Source of the DNA: Amaurobius ferox
Lineage: Eukaryota > Arthropoda > Arachnida > Araneae > Amaurobiidae
Assembly (NCBI GenBank): GCA_951213105.1
Contig: OX578150.1
Location: forward strand, 24,742,022 to 24,806,021
Length of the DNA: 64,000 nt
Direction of reading: 5' to 3'
The notes beneath the pieces are model-generated. The model worked only from the letters and a program-made list of their open reading frames with translations, was not told the origin of the DNA and made no database searches. Shown in pieces: positions 23,163 to 34,552 of the stretch (the first letter of the stretch is position 1; each line of letters begins with the position of its first letter). Both the position numbers and the translations under genes were made by a program.

Positions 23163-23965
23163 GTAAACTCTCTTTAAGAGGGCATAGAATAGGCATGGTC
23201 TAATTTTTAGAACAGTGAGCGGTGAAGCCGGCGATATTCCAGATAAAGATGTAAAAGAATTTAAAGAAGTTTTGCCATGCCTTATCAAGGACTACGATTG
23301 AAACATTTTCAACATTGATGAAACTGGACTTTTTTATAAGGCTCAGCCATCTCAAAGTTTACACTTTCGAGGAGAAAAGTGCATCAGCAGCAAACATTTC
23401 GAATTATGCATTACTGTTCTTGTAGGGATATATGTTTCAGAAAAACTGCCACTTCTCGTCATTAGAAAATCAATAAAGCCATGATGCTTTAAAGGAAGTC
23501 TTCCCACAAAATATGAAGCCAACTCTAAAGCATGCATGACGATACAATTCTTTGAAAAGTAAAGTATATATGGGACTAGATGTTTCTTCAAGGGAAAAAG
23601 ATGTGCTGATATTTACAGATAACTTCCGGGCCCATCCCCCAGAAATACTAGGACTGAAATTGGTGAAACTGTTATTCTTTCCTGTCAACTGTATTAGTGT
23701 CCTGCAACCAATGGACCAAGGGATCATAAAGTCATTAAAAGTGCATTATCGTCGAATGCTTCTGGGTCATTGATCAATTTAATTGAAACATCAAAAAGCT
23801 CAGACGTGAATGTGCTTCAATCCATGGAATGGGTACAGCAATCCTGGGCTCTAGTTTCAGTGACCACAATTTTAAATTATTTTAGGCATGTAGGATTTGA
23901 CAAGAATGGTGAAGCATCAAGAGACAGTCTGTCTCTGTTTTCTGTTTGTAAAAAGATATGAAGCC
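23163..23965 (+). pseudogene. pogo/Tigger-like transposase fragment
   Basis: Frames carry FNIDETGLFYKAQPSQ (first D), FTDNFRAHPPEILGLK (second D) and SVLQPMDQGIIKSLK (third D), the DDE_1 signature of pogo/Tigger proteins, then NYFRHVGFDKNGEASRD. Stops and frame breaks occur near 23300, 23482, 23562 and 23772. The N-terminal CENPB-type DNA-binding region is missing. The sequence AGTAAACTCTCTTTAAGAGG at about 23162 could be a terminal repeat joined to the catalytic part by an internal deletion. The right terminus is not found. Confidence 0.78.
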
Positions 23966-26900
23966 TCAAAAACAATATTTTATCATTTATCACCACCTCT
24001 TTTTCCCCAAAACATTTCCCTTTTTTCAAAAAACAGTTTGGTGGCATTTCAAAACTAAAATTAAATAGATTAGATATTATTTTCCCATTTTAAAATTATT
24101 TATAGGAATAAATTACTGGTATTTATTTATGAATAAATTAAATTGATTAGATATTTTATATACAATTGTAAAATTAACATAATTATATGGATGAGAATTT
24201 AGAATAATGTTATTGCTTTTATTGATCATTAAATTGTTTGAAACAAGCTTGTCTTAGTCTATGTAATAAACATAAAACATAACTTTGTACAATAATCATT
24301 GGAGTAAAGAAAATACTTGCAGCATATAAATAAAATTGTAAATAAATTGTTTCAGAATCATATTGATTTTCTATACATGCTTCTGAAACAAAGCCTTTCT
24401 CAACTTTATTGTTTCAGCTATTTACATCATTTTTCTTCATATATGTAATTTTAATCAAATTCTGAGTAAAAAAAAAAATTGCTATATGTATTAACTCTAG
24501 AAATTTGTTATTTGCAGTAATTACAAGTAATTGCTTTTTTAATTACATGTACTTGGGCCTATCTACAGAGAAAAAAATATTCTGAAAGTAGTTCCATCCT
24601 GTAAGAGTGAGAGGAAAATTTTAAGTCACCATTTTCTACATATTTTCATAAACCTATAGTTAAATCATATTTTTGAATGTAGCTGCATAGGAAATGAATC
24701 TGGATGTCACAACATGAATGCTGACTCCTCCTACCACAGTATAAATTTGCTTTCTGTTCTAAAACTGGTTCAGGTAACTACTGATTTTTTGGTTATTTAA
24801 AGGTACATATTTATGTGTTTGTCAATGTTTGTAATTTATTTTCAGAGTTATGTAAATGTTAATTATTTTCAGTATGAAATACTGTGTTGAATAAATTATT
24901 ATGTAGAATGTATTAAAATTGTTATTTTTTAACAAGATAATTGTTAACAGTGTGGTCATTATCGTTGTAAAATTTTATTTTTGCTTTCAAAACAGGTACA
25001 TAATACCTTTTTTAAAAAGCAAAATTATTCCAATATTTAACCCTTAAAATTTTCATATGAAGCTAATCACAAGCTGCGTATAAAAAACATGCAAAATTTA
25101 CTGTTAACAATAAACTTTTATATGCCATATCAACAATAATAATCTGTTTACAGAAAAGGACATCTTGTTTTATTTATAATTTGGGTTTAAGTTACAGTTT
25201 CTATTTTCTGAAAAATGCAGTTAGAATAAAAAGAGATAAATTTTACTAAAATGTGAAAATAAAAATCATTTCTTTTTTTCCTATAAAAAAGACCTTTTAG
25301 AATTATGCAATAAATCTGGTAACATTATTCTCATGGATCTGGTTAATTTTATTCACAAGAAGGCACTTTTTAATGGTAGTATATTTTGGCAATAGTCATT
25401 TATTTTATAGGAAATTAATTAAATGTCAATCACATTTAGGGGAAGATTTTGCATATGAGCATGAGTTAGTCATTCTGTTTGGACTGATAACTTGTAAAAC
25501 GCCAGAATTTCAATTTATGCGATGTTAATTCAATGACAAAAGCATAGTTCTGTGGAACTTGTACACTATTATTTCCCAGTGAAGAAAGTAAGTTGTTACA
25601 TTATGTATGGAAAGTCATGTGCTGCTCACATCAGAATATTTTTATGCATTCAGGATATACTTTCATTTCACCATAAATCACTTGTAATCAATTTTATAAA
25701 ATTGATATGTTTACATAAATTATAAAATTTTTAAGATTTATTTATTATAAAGGAAATGTTCCTGTTTTGGTAATGTTTTCTGTCAGGAAGCATACTTTAA
25801 AAGCCAAAAAATTTCTAAACATGATATTTTCCCAGTAATTAAACCCATTGTAAGTTTGATTCTCCATAAATCACTAGATGTGATAGTAGACATGTGGATT
25901 TTCTGAAAAAATGTAGCTTATTTTTAAATATTACATTTAAACTAGAATAATATATCCAGTGATTTTTAACAGTGTTTGTTCTTACATTAGAGCTACAGCC
26001 ATATATATAATATATTCTAATATAATTAAAAAAACAAGTTTAAATTTAGAAATATTCTATGTACAGAAATTTCTGATGCATATATTGAAGTCAGTAGCTG
26101 CAATTTAGTATTTTCATTGAGTACCTGTGCTTTTGAAAAGTTATTAAAACAATTATATTTTATCTCATAACAATAGAAAAAATATTTTGTAAATCATAAA
26201 TTTAAAACAATGCATAAAAGAAATAATAAATTAAAAAATAAAATTGCTAAACCCTTTCTGAATCATAAACAATTTACTGTTTATTACATGTGTGAGAAAT
26301 AAAGTAATAAATATATAACTTTCATATGTTTGCTTTCTTTAAGGAAGGATTAGAAAGTTTTATTCTCACAAGCAACAGTTTTATTTATTGTGATATAAAA
26401 ATATTATAAAAAAAAATAAAAACTACTTATAATTTAAAAAGTAAATAATTAAATATTTTAAACGATGATTAAAAAATGTCAGCTGACCACAGTTCGAGAT
26501 AAAAGGGGGTGGGTTTTTTTTAACCGAAATTCATGGTTTAAACAAAAAAGGAACATTGTTTAAATGAATGAAGTTTTAATCAGCCAACCCTTCTGCTGAT
26601 AATTGAAATTAAAATCTGAGACTCCTGTTTATGCTCTCTAGTACATAAATTAGCCCAGCATGAGCCCTGAATCTACCACTTTCTTGAATAACACTGCTCT
26701 GCTACTACTACTGAGTAATTAATAATAATAAAAAGAAAATTAAATTGTTCAGTTTATCAAAGATATAAAAAATACTTTAGATAAAAGAGACACTATCTCT
26801 TTTATCATAGTGGACATTGAGTTAAGCATAATATAGATTTGGTATATATATACATATATAAGTATTTTTCTTCAATTGAATCACCAAAATATTCCATATT

Positions 26901-27600
26901 ATTATATTTCATAAATTTTACAGAATTAATTGCTGAAGGAATGGGCTTCTCTTTTTGTCACTTGTACCTTTCTAGTTCTTGTATATCTTTTGTCTTCAAA
27001 ATAAAGCATTATTCCTTTTCCTCTTCAAAATGAGGAAACTAAATAATCAAAGACTTCTTGTAAAGTTACTTACTTTTCACAAAGCAATGTGGAAAGAGTA
27101 TTACATTTCATGTTAATTTATCTTTTTTGGGGTAATTTTTCCGCTATGTTTTCCCGGAAAATGATGAGATTTGGGTCAGATAATTTTCCCTTACAGGGAC
27201 TTCTCTAACTGGGAGGAGGGCATGCAGTCAGCTTTTTCCTTTGTTGCTTAATACCACAATCTAAAAGGTTCTTAATATTAACTATATTGAAACATTTTTT
27301 TTTTCAATATATCATATCTTTTACTTAAATATCATTTTGCAAGTCATAATAAAAATTTATATAATTTGTAATATTATTAACATGATACTGAACAGAAAAT
27401 TGAAATGATTTTAAAGAATAAAAATGAAAGGTTTGATTGTAAAATCAATCTTTTAAGATGATGGAATTGCATTTATGAAGCAATTTTGTCCCATGTTAGA
27501 AATATAGAATATTTAACAGACTAATTCAGTATACAGATATTTAATAAAGCATCCATTTATATAAATTTGTTAATGTACATATGCTAATTTCAGAAAGTTT
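23966..27600. other. AT-rich intergenic DNA
   Basis: No exon, RNA gene or element recognised over this stretch. Confidence 0.5.
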
Positions 27601-28240
27601 AGTAAAAGAAGAATTTTATTTAACACTAGAAGCCTTCGGCGACCAGCCTGTTCGCTATCCTTGAAAATTCTGGCCATGGCAAACTCGCTGGCGCCATAAC
27701 CTCGTGGAGTTAACAAAGTTTGTTTTAGTTTAATGACGTTAAAACTAATAATGAAATTTAAGATGAAAAATAATATTCTGGAGGGGGCTCTTGAAAATTT
27801 ATTGTAATGTTTGTGAACTGTGATATTGTGAAGATTTCAGTACCTGTAACCCTAGGAAAGGGATCCCTTTGATGTGTACTCACAGCCGGGATCAGCTGCT
27901 GCTCCTATGTTTTTCATAGAGGTATGCTCCTATATTTTTTGTTTTGCATAAATGAAATTGTATCCGTTTGTCTGCATTTTTAATATTGCATCGCAAATGA
28001 CATGAAAGTATTTTTGAGACTGATTATGTTGAATGTGAATTTAGTATTTAAGAAATAACGATGCTGTTCAGCGTAAAAAAGTTTTTTTTTTTAAAGATTG
28101 TCCCCATCACCCGATGCATAAATGCACCGCAACAATCTCCATAACTTTCTTTTTATTTTATTTTCTATTTCTTCAGTGTTTAAGTTTTTTCATTGTGGTC
28201 TGGTGTGAACAATACATCACCACAATTCAATCCAGCATAA
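27600..28240. other. Intergenic DNA with a short GC-richer patch
   Basis: A GC-richer patch at about 27630-27720 (AGCCTTCGGCGACCAGCCTG, then GCTGGCGCCATAACC) stands out from its surroundings, but I cannot assign it. Confidence 0.4.
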
Positions 28241-28241
28241 T

Positions 28242-28535
28242 GAGCCAAAAACCTTATAAAAAGCAAACACTAATTCGGTTTTTAATTGCCTCTAAGCCAA
28301 AAACCGTACAAAAAGCAAACACTTATTCGGTTTTTAATTGTCCCTAGCCCAAAAACCATATAAAAAGCAGTCACTGATGACATTTGCAAATATAATTTAT
28401 AAGTAATACCCATGTGAATATCCTCATCAGGATATTCGCAAGGGTATCAAGAGCATGGCCCAAATATATCAGCCAGATACCACCAACAACTAATTCGGTT
28501 TTTAATTGTCCCTATGCCAAAAACCTTTGTTAGCT
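28242..28535 (+). repeat. 51-52-bp tandem repeat with internal palindrome
   Basis: Units containing GCCAAAAACC and AATTCGGTTTTTAATTG start near 28244, 28296 and 28347; a later partial unit lies near 28488-28530. Between them, 28407-28446 is a 40-bp near-perfect palindrome built around ATATCCTCATCAGGATAT. Confidence 0.75.
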
Positions 28536-28756
28536 CCATGGCAAGGTGTTAAAATTCCTCATTAAACATGATTACAAGGAATTCATTCACTTCATAGAAG
28601 TGTATGCATATTTTTTTCCCTATTTTATTTTGAAATGTCCAATACCTCTAGAATGGCGCTTATAAATAGTCTCATTTTCTTTTAAATAAATTATAACTTA
28701 TGAAAGATGTGTCCCCATACATTTTGAACTTAAATAAACTATGTTGCAAAATATAT
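28536..28756. other. AT-rich spacer
   Basis: Nothing recognised. Confidence 0.45.
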
Positions 28757-30169
28757 TCTAAGACAAAAAATATCGACGCATCCCGCAAAATAATCCAATG
28801 GTAATAAAACTGTACATGCAAGCACCTATCGACCGAATATGCAAATGATCAAAAATTCGCAGCCAATGAATGAATAGTCGGAACTACAGCGGATAGAAAC
28901 TGATCACCATGGTGGTTTATATAAGGAGCGAACCTCGCTTTCAGAAACAAAACGTGCAGTGGATTTCGATTGCGTTTACGTACCTCTATTGTAACAATGC
29001 CTCGCTGGTGAATTCGCGGTCACTACGAGCTGAAGGAGTTTGAAAGAGGGCGTGCGGTCGGACTGCATGAGGTTGGATGGGCACACCGGCGAATCGCTCG
29101 GCACTTGGGTAGGAGCGATGCAGCAATAATGTTGGCAGGAATGGGTCCAGAATGGCAGATTTCAGCGGGCAGCGGACGGTCTAGAGCGACAACAGAACGG
29201 AAAGATAGAGCGATTGTCAGAGCAACTGTGACAGCACGAGATTCGTCGTTATCAACCATCCAACGTGTGAAAGCCCCAGGCCATCCGACTCGTCCAGAGG
29301 ACTTGGAGTATCTAATTGGACGACCGGGAAGGAACCATCCAACGTGTGACAAACATGGAAATGACCACCCAGACCATTAATAGATTACTACGGGAGCAGA
29401 ATCTATACCCGCAGCGCCAATTACACCGCCTACCACTGACCAGTATGCACAGTCAACAGCGATTGCAATGATGCCGGACCCGATCAACGTGGAATTGTTT
29501 GGATTGGGAACAAATTGCCTTCAGTGATCAGTCCCGTTTCGAATTGAGTCCCGACGACCAGCGCAGACATGTCTGGAGACAGCCCGGACAGCGTCAGGAT
29601 ACTGCTCTTACTATCACACACCACACGACCCGACAACATGGAGTTATGGTCTAGGGTGCCATTCCGTTTGATAGCCGGACCCCTTTGATATTCCTCCGTG
29701 GCACAATCACAGTACAGTGGTACGTTGCTAACATTCTACGACCTGTTGTATTGCCATTCCTTTCGCGACACCACAGGATAACTTTTCAGCAAGATAATCC
29801 AAGGCCACACACGACACGACACTCTATTGAGTGTCTGCGTGCTTACACTACACTTTCTTGGCCAGCCAGATCCACAGATCTCTCACCCATTGAGCACATT
29901 TGGACTGATATAGGGCATCGCCTGCGACCATCCCAGAATGTAAACTAATTAGCTCGTCAATTGGAGGTAATTTAGAACGACATCCTTCAGAACACCATCC
30001 GACAACTTTATGCATTGTCGGGCTTGTATCAAGGCCAGAGGTGAACCAACGCCACATTGACGTGCTCACTTTGTGTAGGTCTTTAATTGCAATAAATCAT
30101 CCAATTGTTCTGACATTCTATTTATTTCTTCTCTGTACATTCACATTACATGTACCAATTTTTGTCTTA
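28757..30169 (+). mobile_element. Tc1-like DNA transposon (remnant)
   Basis: Contains one decayed transposase on +. Short inverted ends are suggested by CTAAGACAAAAA at about 28759 and its reverse complement TTTTTGTCTTA at about 30159-30169. The boundaries are approximate. Confidence 0.65.
28998..30060 (+). pseudogene. Tc1-like transposase, decayed
   Basis: Starts as MPRW, stop, IRGHYELKEFERGRAVG, followed by HEVGWAHRRIARHLGRSDA, a paired-like DNA-binding N-terminus common in arthropod Tc1-like elements. The catalytic parts are FSDQSRFELSPDD, FQQDNPRPHT and STDLSPIEHIW (DD34E). Several stops and frame breaks occur, including TGA in codon 5, a frameshift near 29125 and a stop near 29653. Non-functional. 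Confidence 0.85.
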
Positions 30170-30174
30170 ACACT

Positions 30175-31155
30175 AAAAGTCACTACGTGCAATAGTCTCA
30201 GGAGCTAGCACGAACACGTCCGAACACCAACTCGACCAGTCTCTGAATGAGCAAACGTTACCAAAGAAATCACGTTCGAAAAATGAAGACAGAACAAATG
30301 GCTGCAGAATATCGTCGACGTACAAGCCAGTCATCAGATTGACTTGCAGTACAACTAAAGGAAATCGGCTGCTCCACACCCAAACTGTCGCACCACGTGT
30401 GATGGCCGTGTACCGCTTGACAACAAGTGCACCATCGGTATGCTGGCCAGTCCTCAACACGCGTATGCGGTCGTCATCAGCACAGAGAAAGAGGTCATTT
30501 GTCGCTAAAGACAACATGCTTCCAATCGGACACTGTCCAGGCTAACAGAGTTCGGTTTTTATCCAGACGGTTATGTTCAGGGGTATGTAGGCCTGCCTAT
30601 GTAAGCGTCCTATTCTTGATTCAGGATGCATGAAGGATGGCAAATGGTTGATAACGACAGTATTGTTGTGGACGTGGCTTCTTTTCTGACTGCACGAGCA
30701 GTTGTCTGTCTGTGGCGCCCTGAGCCTCTGTGACGGTTACATGTGCCTTCTCTGATACATTGTTGCCACACCGAGAAACTATCATATCGCTCGAACAAGA
30801 TAGCGGTTGGCACGTCTTCTGAGCCAACCAGTTTCCCTTAGGCCTATGATGCGACCTCCCTTTACATTCGATAATTCTTCATAGCGCCGGCAAGTATTTT
30901 TCAAAGGCGTTTTTGTGCACAACTTGCAGTTTTAAAGCAGAAAATCCAGTTCCAATTTTCAGCAAGTGAAAAAAACATCAGTCGTTTTAAATTCTGCATG
31001 GTGTGTCATTCACATGCACGTTGCATGAGCTCTATAATGTCACTGGCACTGACAATTTGATCATTTGCATAATGCTTAAAACGACATTTGTATTCTGGGT
31101 TTCACAGCTGTGGCTCAATTTTTTATGGGTGCATATATTTTATTACAACAGAGTG
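30175..31155 (-). pseudogene. Tc1-like element A (related to element B), minus strand
   Basis: The minus strand carries a transposase fragment: LATNDLFLCADDDRIRVLRT, then VVKRYTAITRGATVWVW, VVLQVNLMTGLYVDDILQPF. The region 30960-31150 matches 37227-37410 next to element B (for example TGGCTCAATTTTTTATGGGT), so both are copies of one family with the same outer end. The DNA-binding N-terminus and final catalytic Glu are not evident. Confidence 0.72.
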
Positions 31156-31483
31156 TATATATTATGATATTGTGCTTTCGATTTTCAAAAATAATACTAA
31201 TAATACTCAATAAGTACTAAATTTCATCCAATTTGCTCAATTGTTTCAACATATATCATGACCACAGATATCACTGAAAAGAGTTTATTCCTTTTCAGGG
31301 ATACTTGAAACATATAAATCCATTCAAATCCTAGAGTGAAATTTTTGAACACATCACAATATTTTCTCTTTGCATATACTGTTTATTGTAGGGAATATGG
31401 AAATCATATAAAACAAATCCCCCCCCCCCCCCACTTCTACAAACATTTATCACGGGATTCCATCCTTCATACACTCATTTTTA
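31156..31483. other. AT-rich spacer with poly-C run
   Basis: No gene. A run of C bases lies at about 31419-31434. Confidence 0.5.
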
Positions 31484-32852
31484 TGAAAATTGCAACACCA
31501 TGAAGGAATTGTCAGATTAGAATTAAAAGTAAGGGACATGCAAAGCAGGATAGGGCATGCAATTGATTAGAAATGCAGAGTGATGCCTGGGTTTTGCAGC
31601 GTCTGATGAACGGTCGTACGAGAAGTATAAATAGAGTGCTGTGTAAGAGCCAGACAAAAGTGGTATCGGTGTCCGCGAGTTGAAACCTGTTCTATTAGAG
31701 TCACTGTGCTTCGTCAATATCAGAGGGCGCTTATACGCAAACTACAGAGTTCGAAAGGGGACTCATAATTGGCCTGTGGGAAGGAGGATTTTCGTACCGG
31801 CATATTATAACCCGTAGAGGGATAATGCCACGACAGCAATGCGACTGTGCAAGCAGTGGACTGAAGAAAACCGGATGTGTTTGAAATCCTGCAGAGGACC
31901 ACGTATTGTGACAACACTGCATGATAGACATCTTATTCGCGTGGCAGTTACGAGCCGTACAGCTTCTTCCCGAGTTTTAGCGCAGCACTGGAGCACTGCT
32001 GCAAGTGTGGCATTGTCTACTATATTGTTTCAAAGGTGACTGCATGCAAACATTCCTTTTCAAAGGATACCGTTGACTCTAAGCCATCGAAGCCTCATGT
32101 TACAATGGACGGAGGAGTACAGACCATGGCTCATGTTACAATGGACGGAGGAGTACAGACCATGGCGTACAGATTGGCACTAGATCGTGTTTTCAGACGA
32201 GTCCCTCTACAACCTGGACTACAATGATGGCCGCATACGCGTTAGACGGTATTGTGGTGAGTGCCATTTTCCTGCATTTGCATGCGTTTAGGGCGTCATA
32301 CTGCACGAACGTTAAGTGTGGTGGTGTGGAGTGACATTGGTTATCATAGGCAATCCCGGCTGCTACGCATTGTGTATACGCTCAACAGCATCCGCTTCAT
32401 CAGAGAAGTTTTGGAGGTCGAAGTTGTACCCTTCCTTCAACACACTCCTGTCGCTGTATTTCAACTAGAAAACGCCCGACCACATGTTACCCGGAATGTC
32501 CAAGACTTCTTCACTGCACAGCAGATACCACTTCTTCCTTGGCCTGCCTGTTCGCCAGACATGTCATCGATTGAACATGTATAGGATATGGTCACTCGGT
32601 GACTGAACCATTACTGTTCTCCAGCAGTTACCAATGAACTGTGGACCTGGATCGAAGAAGACCGGCAGGCAATACCCCAGGAACATTTTCAAACTCTCTT
32701 TAATTCGATGCCATGGGGCAGCTTCACAATACTGATTTTGTGCCAGCAATGTGGCTGTATTGGTCTGAAACGGTAATCATTTATTTGTATCACCATTAGT
32801 AGTATAAATGTCATTCTAATCTGACCATTCTTTTGTGATATTGCAATTTTCA
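31484..32852 (+). mobile_element. Tc1-like DNA transposon with TA duplication
   Basis: Inverted ends: left TGAAAATTGCAACACCATGA ... GTCAGATTAGAAT, right ATTCTAATCTGACCATTC ... TTGCAATTTTCA. The element is flanked by TA at 31482-31483 and 32853-32854, as expected for Tc1/mariner insertion. Confidence 0.82.
31670..32760 (+). pseudogene. Tc1-like transposase, decayed, with 36-bp tandem duplication
   Basis: Recognisable parts: VVWSDIGYHRQSRLLRI, VVPFLQHTPVAVFQLENARP (the second Asp is replaced, LEN instead of DN), and PWPACSPDMSSIEHV near the end (final Glu kept). A perfect 36-bp tandem duplication (32095-32130 and 32131-32166) duplicates HVTMDGGVQTMA. Frames change repeatedly. Non-functional. 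Confidence 0.78.
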
Positions 32853-32854
32853 TA

Positions 32855-33845
32855 AACATGTGTATATTTGATCGCATGTGATAAGGCTTTATTCACACAA
32901 GCAATTAAGGGATTGCTATAGTTTCTAAAATTTCAGCAATATAGCGTTAGAACGGTCATCATAGCCACAGACAGTATAACGCCCTGTGTTCAGGGTGTAT
33001 GCCATTCGACACAGTTGACTGGGTTGTCTCGTTCGGCATGTCACCATCCGAACATCGTTGGAGCTTAAGCAAAACTAAAATTTGCTACGGCATTCCAAAT
33101 CATTGGGAAATGCACCACTGTTGACCTGAAAAATCGTTCGATGGGTGATCGGTTGACAGATGGCAGGAATGGCTCGTCTGATGCATGATAAAGTGGCTGT
33201 GGGAGTAGCTAAGACGTCAACAAATTAGACGATCATCACGTTGACTAGTCCCTCCGCGAACTTTAGTTTTGACTTTATGGGAGGGTGGGAGTACCTTCTC
33301 TCATCCATTTCTGGACACATCGTTGGACGGTAGTGTTATCCTGATTAACATGTGCGCGAGTTAGCCAGGCAGACATGATTGTAACCCAAAGCATGGTACA
33401 TCAAAATTCATCAAATCGCAGATCTTCATGCGAACTTGAAAACAAATCCCATGATAGGCCGTACCATCGTCTATCATACAGTAATATCTATTTTTTTTAA
33501 GCACTGTTTGCAAAATCGGAAGGAGTTTCGAAAATAGTGATTAAAAAGTCCAAAAAGAGAGTCATAAAAAATGTTTTCTTTTACCCTCAAAATCTCGCAG
33601 TACCCCTATCCCTAGATGATCTTTTGGTCCCTCTATGTGCAACGGCATATCATTTGAAAATCATTGTAAAAGACACGTCATCTTCATTACCTTTCGAGCG
33701 CCATATTCTATGGAATCATCTGATTGAACAGGCATGACGTTACCTCATAACCATTAACAAGCTTTGTAGTTTTCGTTTATTCCAAAATGTTTAGTAATAT
33801 GTTGTCCAGATTTAAACATTGTGGCGAACAGGGTCATAAATCTAG
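32855..33845. other. Intergenic DNA, partly GC-richer, unassigned
   Basis: Bases 32940-33460 are richer in GC and CpG than nearby intergenic DNA, like the neighbouring transposon remnants, so an old element is likely. I cannot name it. No intact frame is credible. Confidence 0.4.
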
Positions 33846-33863
33846 CAGGTGGTTGGAGTGTTG

Positions 33864-33918
33864 AAGACCCAGACCACTCGACTGGCCCAGAGGCGTACAG
33901 CAGCTTAATGAGTGGTCG
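33864..33918 (-). mobile_element. Mini-retroposon E3 (55-59 bp) with 16-bp direct repeat
   Basis: On the minus strand: CCGACCACTC, 8-nt linker ATTAAGCT, GCTG, TAC, GCC, loop TCTG, GGC, CAGT, C, GAGTGGTC, TGGGTCTTCA. Flanked by GGTGGTTGGAGTGTTG at 33848-33863 and 33919-33934. The outermost bases are shared between element and target, so the ends are uncertain by 2-3 bp. It sits directly next to the longer SINE S1, inserted at the same target. Confidence 0.82.
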
Positions 33919-33934
33919 GGTGGTTGGAGTGTTG

Positions 33935-34313
33935 TTGAGACCCAGACCGTCCGACCTACCAGAAAGGTGTAAGGTAACTGTTTGGACGGCCGGGAAGCGC
34001 CACCCAATTTAGACCGGAACCCAGTGGGGGAGGCATCCACAGGGACCGTACCCTCCTTCCCATACCACCAACCTCTCGGAAGGACTTACGGACCCACATG
34101 TTTAACGTGATCGTACTCCGCATGAACATGGCGGCAGTTGTGGCAGCGTGCAAATCCAGCGCGCAAACCACCGGGCTACCGCGACCGAAATGTGCCAACA
34201 GCACGCGGTGTTCCCAGGTGGTCACCCACCCAAGTACTAATCGCGCCCGATGCTGCATGACTTCGGTGATCTAACGAGAACCGGTGTTTTCAGCACAGTA
34301 CGGCCGTTGCCTA
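33935..34313 (-). mobile_element. S1: SINE with 5S rRNA head fused to a tRNA-like segment
   Basis: Read on the minus strand: a 5S rRNA-like head (34194-34311), a tRNA-like A-box region (CGCGGTAGCCCGGTGGTTTG, 34149-34187 area), a conserved body (ACGATCACGTTAAACATG and following) and a 3' hairpin domain ending GGACGGTCTGGGTCTCAACAA. Flanked by TGGTTGGAGTGTTG at 33921-33934 and 34314-34327. The tRNA B-box present in S3 is missing, so the 5S part probably drives RNA polymerase III transcription (inference). Fused 5S and tRNA heads are known from some vertebrate SINEs (DeuSINE type). Confidence 0.86.
34194..34311 (-). ncRNA. 5S rRNA-like promoter head of SINE S1
   Basis: About 118 nt, close to the normal length of 5S rRNA. 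It reads GGCAACGGCCGTACTGTGCT at the start, then CACCGGTTCTCGTTAGATCA, CACCGAAGTCATGCAGCATC, GGGCGCGATTAGTACTTGGG, TGGGTGACCACCTGGGAACA, CCGCGTGCTGTTGGC. This follows animal 5S rRNA end to end, including the internal promoter region. It is joined to SINE sequence and bounded by target duplications, so it is a retroposed derivative and not a functional rRNA gene. Confidence 0.88.
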
Positions 34314-34325
34314 TGGTTGGAGTGT

Positions 34326-34538
34326 TGTTGAGACCCAGACCGTCCGACCTACCAGAAAGGTGTAAGGTAACTGTTTGGACAGCCGGGAAGTGCCACCCAA
34401 TTTAGACTGGAACCCAGTGGAGGAGACATCCACAGGGACCGTACCCTCCTTCCCCTACCAACAACCTCTCGGAAGGACTTACGGACCCACATGTTTAACG
34501 TGATCGTACTCCGCGTGAACACAGCGGCAGTTATGGAG
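34326..34538 (-). mobile_element. S2: 5'-truncated SINE copy
   Basis: The minus strand begins within the body (CTGCCGCTGTGTTCACGCGG) and ends with the same 3' hairpin domain as S1. Flanked by TATGGTTGGAGTGT at 34312-34325 and 34539-34552. It lacks both the 5S and tRNA heads. It is very similar to S1 and S3 over the shared body (ACGATCACGTTAAACATG through CCACTGGGTTCC). Confidence 0.86.
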
Positions 34539-34552
34539 TATGGTTGGAGTGT

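Noticed and set aside
28242..28400. CRISPR-like repeat array
   Set aside because: Units are adjacent with almost no spacer, diverged, and in animal DNA; it is a tandem repeat.
34194..34311. Functional 5S rRNA gene
   Set aside because: It is fused to SINE sequence, flanked by target duplications and carries changes from canonical 5S; no terminator T-run follows directly.
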